A stretch of 64,000 nucleotides of DNA, taken from positions 310,001-374,000 of the forward strand of contig NZ_LIXI01000006.1 of the NCBI RefSeq assembly GCF_001905595.1, written 5' to 3'. The stretch is from Streptomyces sp. CB00316 (GTDB taxonomy: Bacteria; Actinomycetota; Actinomycetes; Streptomycetales; Streptomycetaceae). The notes below the pieces were generated by a model. It was not told the DNA's origin. It ran no database searches and saw only the letters and a list, made by a program, of their open reading frames with translations. A program made the translations under genes and the position numbers. Positions 41,176 to 49,105 of this stretch are shown piece by piece (position 1 is the first letter of the stretch; the number at the start of each line of letters is the position of its first letter).

Positions 41176-42306
41176 TCAGGCAGAGGTGGCAGAACCGCGG
41201 AACCGCGAGGTCCGATGCACCGGATCCGTGTCGATCCTCGGGATCACGTGCTCCCCGATCAACCGGATCGTCGTCATCGTGTCCTGCGGGCTGATCCCGA
41301 TCGGCAGCCCGAAGCTCAGCTGATCCGCCCCCGCCTGATCCCACCGCCGGCACTGCTTCAGCACCTCGTCGGGATCCCCGCAGATCATCAGCTCCTCCGC
41401 GATGAGCAGCTCCACGATCTCCTCGGTGTACTCCGGCAGCAGCTGCGGCCACTCCGGGATCCCCTCCGGCCGCGGAAACGTGTCGTGGTAGCGGAACAGC
41501 AGCGACTGGAGGTAGTTCAGCCCGCCCCCCACCGCGATCCGCACCGCCTCCGCATGCGTCTCGGCGCAGATCGCCGTCGACGTCACCATCACGTTGTCGT
41601 TGACGAACGCCCCCACCGGCTCCGCGTCCTTGACCGCGTTCTTGTAGGACTCGACGACCCACTCCATGTCGGAGACCTTCTGCACGCTGAAGCCCAGCAC
41701 CCCGAGCCCCTTCTTCCCCGCCATGGCGTACGAGGACGGCGACCCGGCCGCGTACCACATGGCCGGGTGGGCACCCCCGTACGGCTTCGGCAGGATCTTG
41801 CGCGGCGGGAGCGACCAGTGCTTGCCCTGGAAGCCGACGTACTCGTCCTGGAGCCACATCTTGGGGAACTCGGCGATCGTCTCCTCCCACAGCTCCTTCG
41901 TGTGGTTCATGTCGGTGATGCCCGGCATGAACCCGAGGATCTCGTGGCTGCCGGCCCCCCTCCCGGTGCCGAACTCGAAGCGTCCCTCGGAGAGATGGTC
42001 GAGCATGGCGACCTTCTCCGCGACCTTCACCGGGTGGTTGACGGGGGCGAGCGGGTTGAAGATGCCCGAGCCGAGGTGGATGCGGTCGGTGGCGTGCGCG
42101 AGGTAGCCGAGGTACACGTCGTTGGCGGAGAGGTGCGAGTACTCCTCCAGGAAGTGGTGCTCGGAGGCCCAGGCGTACTTGAAGCCGGACTTGTCCGCCT
42201 GGATGACGTACTCGGTCTCCTCGATCAGTGCCTTGTGCTCTGCCTCGGGGTCCACCCTTGCACGCGCGGCGGGCACGTACCCCTGAACAAAGAGCCCGAA
42301 TTCCAC
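41176..42306 (-). CDS. LLM-class flavin-dependent oxidoreductase (luciferase-like)
   Basis: A 376-residue bacterial-luciferase-family monooxygenase. Features are YAWASEHHFLEEYSHLSAND (about 43), LGSGIFNPLAPVNHPVKVAE (about 77), LDHLSEGRFEFGTGRGAGSHE and a C-terminal ELMICGDPDEVLKQC. It most resembles flavin-dependent monooxygenases that work with a separate reductase. Two copies of the CTGACG-type operator lie 47 and 110 bases upstream. It is probably the first gene of an operon with the amidohydrolase and aldehyde dehydrogenase. Confidence 0.92.
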   Translation of the reverse strand: MEFGLFVQGYVPAARARVDPEAEHKALIEETEYVIQADKSGFKYAWASEHHFLEEYSHLSANDVYLGYLAHATDRIHLGSGIFNPLAPVNHPVKVAEKVAMLDHLSEGRFEFGTGRGAGSHEILGFMPGITDMNHTKELWEETIAEFPKMWLQDEYVGFQGKHWSLPPRKILPKPYGGAHPAMWYAAGSPSSYAMAGKKGLGVLGFSVQKVSDMEWVVESYKNAVKDAEPVGAFVNDNVMVTSTAICAETHAEAVRIAVGGGLNYLQSLLFRYHDTFPRPEGIPEWPQLLPEYTEEIVELLIAEELMICGDPDEVLKQCRRWDQAGADQLSFGLPIGISPQDTMTTIRLIGEHVIPRIDTDPVHRTSRFRGSATSA

Positions 42307-42352
42307 GGAGGTTCACCGTCCTCAAGTTTTCCTGCCCAGGTCTCCGACGGCT

Positions 42353-42369
42353 TCTGACGCACCGTCAGA
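42353..42369. promoter_or_regulatory. Palindromic operator, copy 2
   Basis: TCTGACGCACCGTCAGA, a perfect 7-base inverted repeat with a 3-base spacer, starts 47 bases upstream of the LLM gene at 42306. Both arms are identical to the copy at 2360. Confidence 0.8.
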
Positions 42370-42415
42370 TAGCGATGCGACCGACTGTTCCACCGCCGCC
42401 GCGACCCGTCAATAG

Positions 42416-42430
42416 CTGACGATCCGTCAG
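42416..42430. promoter_or_regulatory. Palindromic operator, copy 3
   Basis: CTGACGATCCGTCAG has the same 6-base arms and 3-base spacer. It is 62 bases (about six helical turns) from copy 2 and ten bases beyond the SDR stop, so two dimers could bind the same promoter region. Confidence 0.75.
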
Positions 42431-42439
42431 GTGGCGTGA

Positions 42440-43225
42440 TCACAAGAGGCTGACCCCCGCCAGCCACCCCCCGTCGATGACGAACGGCTGCCCGGTGATG
42501 TACGAGGAGTCCTCGGCGGTGAGGAAGAGGGCCAGCGCGGCCACCTCCTCGGGCCGGCCGATCCGGCCCATCGGCACGAGCTTGCGGTAGTACGCGTCCA
42601 GCGCCGCGTCGGACCTGCCCAGGTCGGCGTCCGGATCCAGCAGGGCCGGGTTGCTCATCGCCGTGTCGACCGCCCCCGGGCAGATGGCGTTGACCCGGAT
42701 GCCCTTGCCCGCCAGCTCCACGGCGGCGACCTTCGTGAGGCCGAGGACGGCGTGCTTGGTCGCGGCGTACGCGCCGACCAGCGCCATGCCCGTCAGACCG
42801 GTGTACGAGGACGTGTTGACGATCGTCCCGCCCCCCGCCGCCTCGATCTCCGGCGCGAGCGCACGGATCCCGAGGAACGCACCCGTCAGGTTGACCTGCA
42901 CCACCTGCTGGAACTCCTCCAGCGGGGTGTTGACCAGCTCGTTGAAGCGGAGGATGCCCGCGTTGTTGATGAGCCCGTCGATCTTCCCGAAGGCGTCCCG
43001 GGCCACGCACACCGCCTCGGCCCACTCCTCCTCCCGCCCCACGTCGAGCCGCACGAACCGGGCGGTGGCCTCCCCCAACTCCTTCGCCAGCGCCTCCCCT
43101 CGCTCCACCAGCACATCGGCGATGACAACCCGCGCCCCCTCCGCCGCGAAGAGCCGCGCCTCCTGCTCACCCTGCCCGCGCGCCGCTCCGGTGACCAGGA
43201 CGACCCGCCCGTCCAGCTTGCCCAT
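42440..43225 (-). CDS. SDR family oxidoreductase (hydroxysteroid dehydrogenase-like)
   Basis: A 261-residue classical short-chain dehydrogenase. The cofactor motif is VTGAARGQGEQEA (about residue 11). NNAGI, the catalytic Ser in VNTSSYTG and the YAATK Tyr/Lys pair follow. The sequence style is that of 3-alpha/20-beta-hydroxysteroid dehydrogenases. The ATG is ten bases after the stop of the preceding LLM gene, so the two are co-transcribed. The substrate is unknown. Confidence 0.93.
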   Translation of the reverse strand: MGKLDGRVVLVTGAARGQGEQEARLFAAEGARVVIADVLVERGEALAKELGEATARFVRLDVGREEEWAEAVCVARDAFGKIDGLINNAGILRFNELVNTPLEEFQQVVQVNLTGAFLGIRALAPEIEAAGGGTIVNTSSYTGLTGMALVGAYAATKHAVLGLTKVAAVELAGKGIRVNAICPGAVDTAMSNPALLDPDADLGRSDAALDAYYRKLVPMGRIGRPEEVAALALFLTAEDSSYITGQPFVIDGGWLAGVSLL

Positions 43226-43235
43226 GACGTTCTCC

Positions 43236-44198
43236 CTACAGGCTGAGATGAGGGGCCACGTCCGCTCCGAACGCCGCCATCTGATCGGTCAGTTCGTCGA
43301 CACTCCGACTCCGGAACCGCACCTGGATCTGGTGCACGCCGATCGCCGCGTACTCCCGCAGCGACTCCGCCAGCCCCTCCGGCTTTCCGGCGAGGGTCCG
43401 CCGCCCTACGGGCCACCCGGGCTCACCGACGTACAGCGGCTCGGTGATCGCACCGATGACGATCGGCTCCCGGACCCCCGCCTCCTCCCGCAGGGCGTGC
43501 ACCCGGGCGATCTGCACGGGCAGCCGGTTGCGGGCATCGCCCTGCGGGAGCCAGCCGTCACCCCGTACGGCCGCCCGGCGCACGGCGGCGGGCGAGGAGC
43601 CGCCCACCCAGATCGGCACCCGTTCCCGCGCGGGGCGGGGCAGCTGCCCGAGGCCGCCGAAGGAGAACCGTTCCCCGGCGAACTCCGGGTACTCCTCCGG
43701 CCCGAGCGCCGCCCGCAGGGCGTCGATGCTCTCGTCCAGCACGCCCCCGCGCCCGTCGAAGTCCGCCCCGACCGCCTCGAAATCCTCCCGTACGTGCCCG
43801 GCCCCGACGCCCAGGATCAGCCGTCCGCCGCTGAGGTGGTCGAGGGTGGCGTACTGCTTGGCGGTGATCAGCGGGTGGCGCAGCCCGAGGACGGCGACAT
43901 GGCTCATCAGGAGCACGCGCCGGGTGACCCCGGCGAGGAACGCGAGCGTGGCGACGGGGTCGTACCAGACCGTCCCCATCCCCTCCGCGAGCCGGCGCGG
44001 GATGGCGATGTGATCGCAGCTCGCGAGGTAGGCGAAGCCGCCGCGGTCGGCGGCCCCGGCGATGCGGACGAGGTCGGCGGGGGTCGCCGCCGCCTCCCAG
44101 GGCTCGGCGTAGATGGCGCTCCGCGACTGGACCGGGAGCTGTATCCCGTACAGCAGCGGTCCGTCGGGGGACGGCAGCGGCGGTGGCGGTATCGGCAC
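43236..44198 (-). CDS. LLM-class F420-dependent oxidoreductase
   Basis: A 320-residue luciferase-fold enzyme of the F420-dependent type. It shows FAYLASCDHIAIPRR, LDHLSGGRLILGVGAGHVRED (about 125) and WVGGSSPAAVRRAA (about 180). I chose GTG 44198 because AAGGAGG lies six bases upstream; the frame extends to 44282 but that part overlaps the operator at 44264. It begins the transcript that continues into the SDR gene. Confidence 0.92.
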   Translation of the reverse strand: MPIPPPPLPSPDGPLLYGIQLPVQSRSAIYAEPWEAAATPADLVRIAGAADRGGFAYLASCDHIAIPRRLAEGMGTVWYDPVATLAFLAGVTRRVLLMSHVAVLGLRHPLITAKQYATLDHLSGGRLILGVGAGHVREDFEAVGADFDGRGGVLDESIDALRAALGPEEYPEFAGERFSFGGLGQLPRPARERVPIWVGGSSPAAVRRAAVRGDGWLPQGDARNRLPVQIARVHALREEAGVREPIVIGAITEPLYVGEPGWPVGRRTLAGKPEGLAESLREYAAIGVHQIQVRFRSRSVDELTDQMAAFGADVAPHLSL

Positions 44199-44630
44199 GG
44201 CGGCCTCCTTCCGTTCGCCCCCGGGGCACTCCCCGCTCCGGATGACGGCCGCCATCGTCGTACCTGACGGCTCATCAGACAAGGGGCGGAGGGAAGGGGG
44301 AGGGCATGGGCTCCCCCCGCGCGAACCCGAGGAAGACGTGAATGCGGGACTCCGGTTGAATGGGCGGGAAATGCGGGCGCACCGCCACCATCGATTCCCC
44401 CCTTCCCTTTCCCATGGTGTTGGTCACAGGAAAAGCGCAGACCCGGAGAGCAACTGCCCCTTTTCACTCTCTCTGTCTGCTGGCGATGACACCTTTCGGC
44501 CCGCACCGGCCGGGAAATACCCACCGTACGTTCGTACGTCCGCCATACCATCGCCACAGGCCACCCGTGTGATCCCTACAGCCGGGACGGCCGCTCCCCA
44601 TTCTGCGTCCCGGACCAAAAAAGGGCTCAA
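44199..44630. other. Divergent intergenic region with CTGACG operator
   Basis: About 430 bases between divergent starts. It holds operator copy 4 (44264) and a CGTACGTTCGTACG palindrome at 44525-44538. I see no gene here. The promoter of the sortase substrate gene must lie in the second half. Confidence 0.5.
44264..44278. promoter_or_regulatory. Palindromic operator, copy 4
   Basis: CTGACGGCTCATCAG matches the consensus CTGACG-N3-CGTCAG with one changed base in the right arm. It lies 66 bases upstream of the LLM gene start at 44198. Confidence 0.65.
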
Positions 44631-45935
44631 GTGAAGATTCGCAGCATTCTCGCCACGGCCGTCGCCGTCGCCGTGACGACGCCTGCCGTCATGCTCTCCG
44701 TCACCCCCGCGTTCGCCGACACCAAGCCCGCCGCACAGACGCCGGCCAAGCCGACCGTCAAGGAGCTCGAAAAGGCGGCGGCCGAGGCGGAGAAGGCGTA
44801 CGACGAGGCCGTCGCGGCCGAGAAGACCGCGTACGAGGCGGTGGAGGCGGCGATCTCCGACACCGCGCCCCTCACCGTGGCGGCCAAGGCCGCCCGGAAG
44901 GCCGCGGACGAAGCCGCCACCGCGAAGGCCACCGCCGACCAGGCGGTCACGGTCGCGCAGGCCGCACGCGACGCCCTGACCGAGGACAAGGACGCCAGCG
45001 ACGAGGACAAGGCCGCCGCCGAGACGGCTCTCGCCGACGCCAAGACCGCCGCCGCGACGGCAGCGACGGCGGCGACGAGAGCCGAGGCCGAGTCCAAGGC
45101 CGCCACCAAGCTCGCGGACGACGCAAAGGCCGAGGCGTACAAGGCCCTCAGCAAGGCGCAGGACGCCACGAAGGAGGCGCTCGCCGCCAAGACGGCCGCC
45201 GACGCGGCCCTGGAGCGCGCCAAGCAGGAGGAAGAGGAGAACCCCGGCGGCGGGGCGTGCGTGGACGAGCCCGGCCTCACCACGGTCGTGAAGGGCTTCC
45301 CCTCCACGGTCACCGCCGGCACCGTCACCACCTTCTCGGTCCGGGTGGCCAACGGCACCGAGAAGGACATGGAGAAGGTCCTCACCTACGCGAGCGTCCA
45401 CGCGACCGACAAGAGCGGCGCCAAGGACATCGCCAAGTACCTGAAGCTGAAGTGGTCGACCACCCAGTCCCCGAAGTGGCAGGCCCTCGACGGCGACCTC
45501 TACATCGACGCCATCGGCGCGCTGAAGCCCGGCGAGCAGGCCGACATCAAGCTGCGCCTGGACGTCGACGCCAAGACCCCGGCCGGACAGGGCCTCACCT
45601 TCATCGCGGGTGACTACTTCAACAAGGATGGCTCCTGCGGCCTGACGCCCGACGCCGCCGTCAACGAGTTCGACATCGAGGCGGCGGCCGGCAAGCCCGC
45701 CCCCAAGCCGACCCCCAAGCCCAGCACCAGCACCAGCGCCCCGGCCGCAGGCTCCGGGGTCACTCCGCAGGGCTCGGGTTCGAGCGTCCCGGTGATCACC
45801 ACGAGCGGCACCCTCGCCGCGACCGGTTCGTCCGACGCCACCACGCAGCTCGCCCTCGCGAGCGGCGCGGCCGTGGCGCTCGGCGCCGGCGCGATGTTCC
45901 TCGTGCGCCGCCGCGGGGCGGGCGCCGACGCCTGA
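44631..45935 (+). CDS. LAxTG sortase substrate with coiled-coil stalk
   Basis: A 434-residue surface protein. The signal peptide ends after PAFA (about residue 29). A long Ala/Glu/Lys-rich helical stalk, probably coiled coil, covers about 40-200. A compact domain containing a CVDEPG cysteine follows (about 210-345). A Pro/Thr/Ser linker leads to the sorting signal LAATG (about 398), a hydrophobic helix and the tail RRRGAGADA. This is the layout of Streptomyces sortase E substrates. It should be anchored to peptidoglycan. GTG start with a weak AAGGG site. Confidence 0.88.
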   Translation: MKIRSILATAVAVAVTTPAVMLSVTPAFADTKPAAQTPAKPTVKELEKAAAEAEKAYDEAVAAEKTAYEAVEAAISDTAPLTVAAKAARKAADEAATAKATADQAVTVAQAARDALTEDKDASDEDKAAAETALADAKTAAATAATAATRAEAESKAATKLADDAKAEAYKALSKAQDATKEALAAKTAADAALERAKQEEEENPGGGACVDEPGLTTVVKGFPSTVTAGTVTTFSVRVANGTEKDMEKVLTYASVHATDKSGAKDIAKYLKLKWSTTQSPKWQALDGDLYIDAIGALKPGEQADIKLRLDVDAKTPAGQGLTFIAGDYFNKDGSCGLTPDAAVNEFDIEAAAGKPAPKPTPKPSTSTSAPAAGSGVTPQGSGSSVPVITTSGTLAATGSSDATTQLALASGAAVALGAGAMFLVRRRGAGADA

Positions 45936-45953
45936 GGCGTACGAGCGCGACCA

Positions 45954-45990
45954 GGAGGGGCCCCATCGCTTCGCCGCGGTGGGGCCTCTC
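45954..45990 (+). terminator. Terminator after the sortase substrate gene
   Basis: Arms GAGGGGCCCCATCGC and GCGGTGGGGCCTCTC pair with two weak positions around a 6-base loop, 19 bases after the stop. Confidence 0.75.
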
Positions 45991-46072
45991 CGTCGTACGC
46001 GTCCGTCGTACGCGATTCAGGCGCTGCACACACCTTGCCAGAGCGGCTCACCCCTCTCTATCTTCACCAGGG

Positions 46073-46084
46073 GAAAGCGCTTTC
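46073..46084. promoter_or_regulatory. LacI-type operator GAAAGCGCTTTC
   Basis: A perfect 12-base palindrome centred on CG, the hallmark of LacI/GalR-family sites, lies about 115 bases upstream of the pectate lyase start. A near-copy occurs before the sugar transporter operon at 58500. Confidence 0.7.
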
Positions 46085-46132
46085 TATCGTTGCCCCCTCC
46101 ACGAGAACCACCTCCCGCACGCGGTCGTGCGA

Positions 46133-46144
46133 GGGAGCGCTCCC
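46133..46144. promoter_or_regulatory. CebR-like operator GGGAGCGCTCCC
   Basis: A perfect 12-base palindrome, extended as AGGGAGCGCTCCCA. It differs by one base from the CebR box (TGGGAGCGCTCCCA) known to control cellulose-utilisation genes in Streptomyces. It lies 53 bases upstream of the pectate lyase start. Confidence 0.75.
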
Positions 46145-46196
46145 ACATGTCATGAACGCAACAACCTTCCATCCGAAGACGAATGGGGAGACGAAC

Positions 46197-47747
46197 ATGA
46201 GACGACCAGTCGCACGGCGGCTGCAGGCCGCCGTCGCCACCCTGGCCCTCGCGGCCGCCACCGGAGTGGTGCTGACGTCGGCGCCCGCGGCCTCGGCGGC
46301 GACCGGCAGCGCCACCGGGTACGCCACCCAGAACGGCGGGACCACCGGCGGCGCCGGCGGGCAGACCGTGCGGGCCACCACCGGCACCCAGATACACGCG
46401 GCCCTGTGCGGACGGGCCAGCAGCAGCACCCCGATCGTCATCGAGGTCGAGGGCACCATCAACCACGGCAACACCACCAAAGTCTCCGGCAGCAGCTGCA
46501 ACACGGCAGCGGGCGTGATCGAGATCAAGCAGGTCAGCAACGTCACGATCGTCGGCGTCGGCAGCGGCGCCGTCTTCGACCAGCTGGGCATCCACCTGCG
46601 CGAGGCCCGCAACATCATCATCCAGAACGTGACCGTCCGGAACGTCAAGAAGTCCGGCTCGCCCACCTCCAACGGCGGCGACGCCATCGGCATGGAGACG
46701 AACGTCCGCAACGTCTGGGTCGATCACACCACCCTGGAGGCCTCGGGCGGGGAGTCGGAGGGGTACGACGGCCTCTTCGACATGAAGGACAACACCCAGT
46801 ACGTGACCCTCTCGTACAGCATCCTGCGCAACTCCGGCCGCGGCGGGCTCGTCGGATCCAGCGAGACCGAGCTGTCCAACGGCTTCATCACCTACCACCA
46901 CAACCTGTACGAGAACATCGACTCCCGCGCCCCCCTGCTGCGCGGCGGCATCGCCCACATGTACAACAACCACTACGTCAGGCTCAACGAGTCCGGCATC
47001 AACTCGCGGGCCGGGGCACGCGCCAAGGTGGAGAACAACTACTTCAAGAACTCCAAGGACGTCCTCGGCACCTTCTACACCGACGCGGCCGGCTACTGGC
47101 AGGCCAGCGGCAACACGCTCGACAACGTGACCTGGTCCAGCCCCGGCAGTACGACCAACCCCGCCGGGCCCGAAATGAAGTCCACCACCACGGTCGCCAT
47201 CCCCTACACCTACCGTGCCGACGCGGCCAGTTGCGTCCCGGACGTCGTGAGCCGGACGGCGGGCGCCGGCAAGGGGAACAGGGTCTCGGACGGCAACTGC
47301 TCCCCGCAGACACCGGCTCCGGGCCCGACCGACCCGACCCCGGGGCCCACCGACCCCACCCCCGGACCCACTCCCCCCACCGGCACCAACCTCAGCATCG
47401 GCGCCGGCTCCGACGGCTCCAGCAAGGCCGCCGGGACGAGCTACGGCGACCTCCGCGACGGCAGCATGACCACCTACTGGTCCCCCGCCGGCGCCACCGG
47501 CTCCGCCTCGATCAAGTGGGCCTCCGCCACCGCCGTCTCCTCGGTCCACATCCGCGAGGCAGCCGGCGCCACGGGCAACGTCAAGGCCTGGCGGCTCCTC
47601 AACGGTGACACCGGCGCCGTCCTGGCCTCCGGCAACGGTGCGGGGCCCATCGCCTTCCCCCGCACCTCCCTGCGCAAGATCACCTTCGAGATCACCAGCT
47701 CGTCCGGCACCCCGAGGATCGCCGAGTTCGAGACGTACGCGGGCTAG
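46197..47747 (+). CDS. Secreted PL1 pectate lyase with C-terminal carbohydrate-binding-like domain
   Basis: A 516-residue secreted pectate lyase. The signal peptide ends near ASAATGS (about residue 36). The parallel beta-helix PL1 domain (about 40-385) has NVWVDHTTL, the catalytic-type SRAPLLRGG motif and HMYNNHYV. A Pro/Thr linker with repeated DPTPGPT follows. The last 120 residues form a discoidin/F5-8-like domain (LRDGSMTTYWSPAG; IAEFETYA). It cleaves polygalacturonate by beta-elimination. I chose ATG 46197 with GGGGAG upstream; the frame is open from 46035. Confidence 0.92.
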   Translation: MRRPVARRLQAAVATLALAAATGVVLTSAPAASAATGSATGYATQNGGTTGGAGGQTVRATTGTQIHAALCGRASSSTPIVIEVEGTINHGNTTKVSGSSCNTAAGVIEIKQVSNVTIVGVGSGAVFDQLGIHLREARNIIIQNVTVRNVKKSGSPTSNGGDAIGMETNVRNVWVDHTTLEASGGESEGYDGLFDMKDNTQYVTLSYSILRNSGRGGLVGSSETELSNGFITYHHNLYENIDSRAPLLRGGIAHMYNNHYVRLNESGINSRAGARAKVENNYFKNSKDVLGTFYTDAAGYWQASGNTLDNVTWSSPGSTTNPAGPEMKSTTTVAIPYTYRADAASCVPDVVSRTAGAGKGNRVSDGNCSPQTPAPGPTDPTPGPTDPTPGPTPPTGTNLSIGAGSDGSSKAAGTSYGDLRDGSMTTYWSPAGATGSASIKWASATAVSSVHIREAAGATGNVKAWRLLNGDTGAVLASGNGAGPIAFPRTSLRKITFEITSSSGTPRIAEFETYAG

Positions 47748-47772
47748 CGGCGAAGACCCCGCCCACCACCTT

Positions 47773-47819
47773 CCTCGACCCGCGTCCCCCACGTACGTTC
47801 CGGGAGACGCGGGTCGAGG
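47773..47819. terminator. Bidirectional terminator between pectin genes
   Basis: A perfect 14-bp stem (CCTCGACCCGCGTC) with a 19-base loop lies between the converging pectate lyase and pectinesterase genes. Confidence 0.85.
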
Positions 47820-47863
47820 CCGTCCGGTCGGCGAGCGCCGTCCGGACAACGGCCGCCGTCCGG

Positions 47864-48958
47864 TCAGCGGGCTTCGGACAGCCAGCGCGCCGGCGTGTGG
47901 GCGCGGGCCTCGGCGGCGGTGAGCTGCGGGCGGTTCGCGGGGACCGTGACCCGGGCGCCGGGACCGGTGTTGCGGTGCTCGGCGAAGCGCTGGTCCTGCC
48001 ACGGGAAGCCCGCGGACATGGTGGCGTACGGCGTCACGGCGTCGATCCCCGGGCCGAGGTGGCTGTCCCGGACGGTCAGCATCGGGCGCGCGGTGAGGTC
48101 CGACGACGGCACCCAGGGGCGGGCCAGCTTGTAGTACGCGTCCGGGGCGGTGCTCGTGACCCGGGAGCGCAGGACCAGGAAGCCGTACGGGTTGGCCCCG
48201 GCGGTGCTCGGCGCGAAGACGAAGCCGTACGGGGCCGAGGCCAGGTCCGTGCGGGTGAGCGTACGGAAGTGGCAGCGGTCGAAGACGGCGCTCGCGCGGC
48301 CGAAGACGAAGTCGACGTCCCCCTCCACGTAGCAGTCGCGGTAGTAGTGGCGGGCGAACGAGGTGAGGGCGGGGGAGTCGGCGTACAGGGTGTCCTGGTG
48401 GCCGAGGAACCGGCAGCCGTAGAACGCCGAGCGGTCGCCCTGGACCTTGATGGCGACGGCCTGCGTGCCCGTGTACTCGGGGTTGTCGGAGCGCAGCCAG
48501 TCGTTGGCGAAGGTCAGGTCGCGGGCGGTGAACCCGGCCGCCCGGACGGTGACGGAGGCCGATCCGCTGGTCCCCAGGGTTCCGGACCCGTCGGGCTTCG
48601 GCGTGCCCGCCGCGTTGCCGTACACGAGCACGGTGTCCCGGGCGTCGCCGCTCGCGCCGATCAGGGTGAGCCCCTCGCGGGCGGCCCCGACGAGGACCGT
48701 CGCCCGGTACACCCCGGGGGCGATCACGAGGGTGCGCCCGGTGCCGGTCGCCGCGTCGACGGCGGACTGTACGTCGGCGTGGTCGCCCCGGCCGTACGGG
48801 TCGACGTACAGCGTGCGGGGGTCCCGGCGCCGGGCCGGTGAGCCGTGGCGGCCGAAGGGGCGGGGGTGCGCGGTGCGGGCCCGGGCGGCGGGCGCGCCGA
48901 GGGTGAGGGCGGCGGTGGTTCCGGCGAACAGGGCGAGAGCGGTGCGCCTGCTGGGCAT
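47864..48958 (-). CDS. Secreted pectinesterase (CE8)
   Basis: A 364-residue pectin methylesterase. A Tat-like signal (SRRTALALFAG) ends near residue 28. Catalytic features are the conserved GHQDTLY (about 196) and DCYVEGDVDFVFGRASAVFD (about 220) with its two Asp residues. The later motif reads LARPW, where LGRPW is common. It removes methyl esters so that pectate lyases can act. It is the last gene of the minus-strand pectin series. Confidence 0.93.
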   Translation of the reverse strand: MPSRRTALALFAGTTAALTLGAPAARARTAHPRPFGRHGSPARRRDPRTLYVDPYGRGDHADVQSAVDAATGTGRTLVIAPGVYRATVLVGAAREGLTLIGASGDARDTVLVYGNAAGTPKPDGSGTLGTSGSASVTVRAAGFTARDLTFANDWLRSDNPEYTGTQAVAIKVQGDRSAFYGCRFLGHQDTLYADSPALTSFARHYYRDCYVEGDVDFVFGRASAVFDRCHFRTLTRTDLASAPYGFVFAPSTAGANPYGFLVLRSRVTSTAPDAYYKLARPWVPSSDLTARPMLTVRDSHLGPGIDAVTPYATMSAGFPWQDQRFAEHRNTGPGARVTVPANRPQLTAAEARAHTPARWLSEAR

Positions 48959-48984
48959 GGGTCTCCTCGGAGTGAGCGGCGAAA

Positions 48985-49037
48985 GGCCGGAGCGGCGCTC
49001 TCCGGGATGGTGGAAAGCATGCGGTGCCGCTCCGGCC
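48985..49037 (-). terminator. Hairpin downstream of the second pectate lyase
   Basis: Arms GGCCGGAGCGGC and GCCGCTCCGGCC (12 bp, perfect) with a 29-base loop lie about 70 bases past the pectate lyase stop at 49106. It may also sit in the pectinesterase 5' region. Confidence 0.5.
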
Positions 49038-49092
49038 GGTTCAGGGACGTGTCGGTTCAGGGACGCGCCGGTTCAGGGGCGCGCCGGTTCAC
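49037..49092. repeat. 16-bp tandem repeat, 3.5 units
   Basis: The unit CGGTTCAGGGACGYGY occurs at 49037, 49053 and 49069 with a partial copy at 49085. It lies just after the pectate lyase stop. Confidence 0.75.
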
Positions 49093-49105
49093 CAGGTGCG
49101 GGCTC

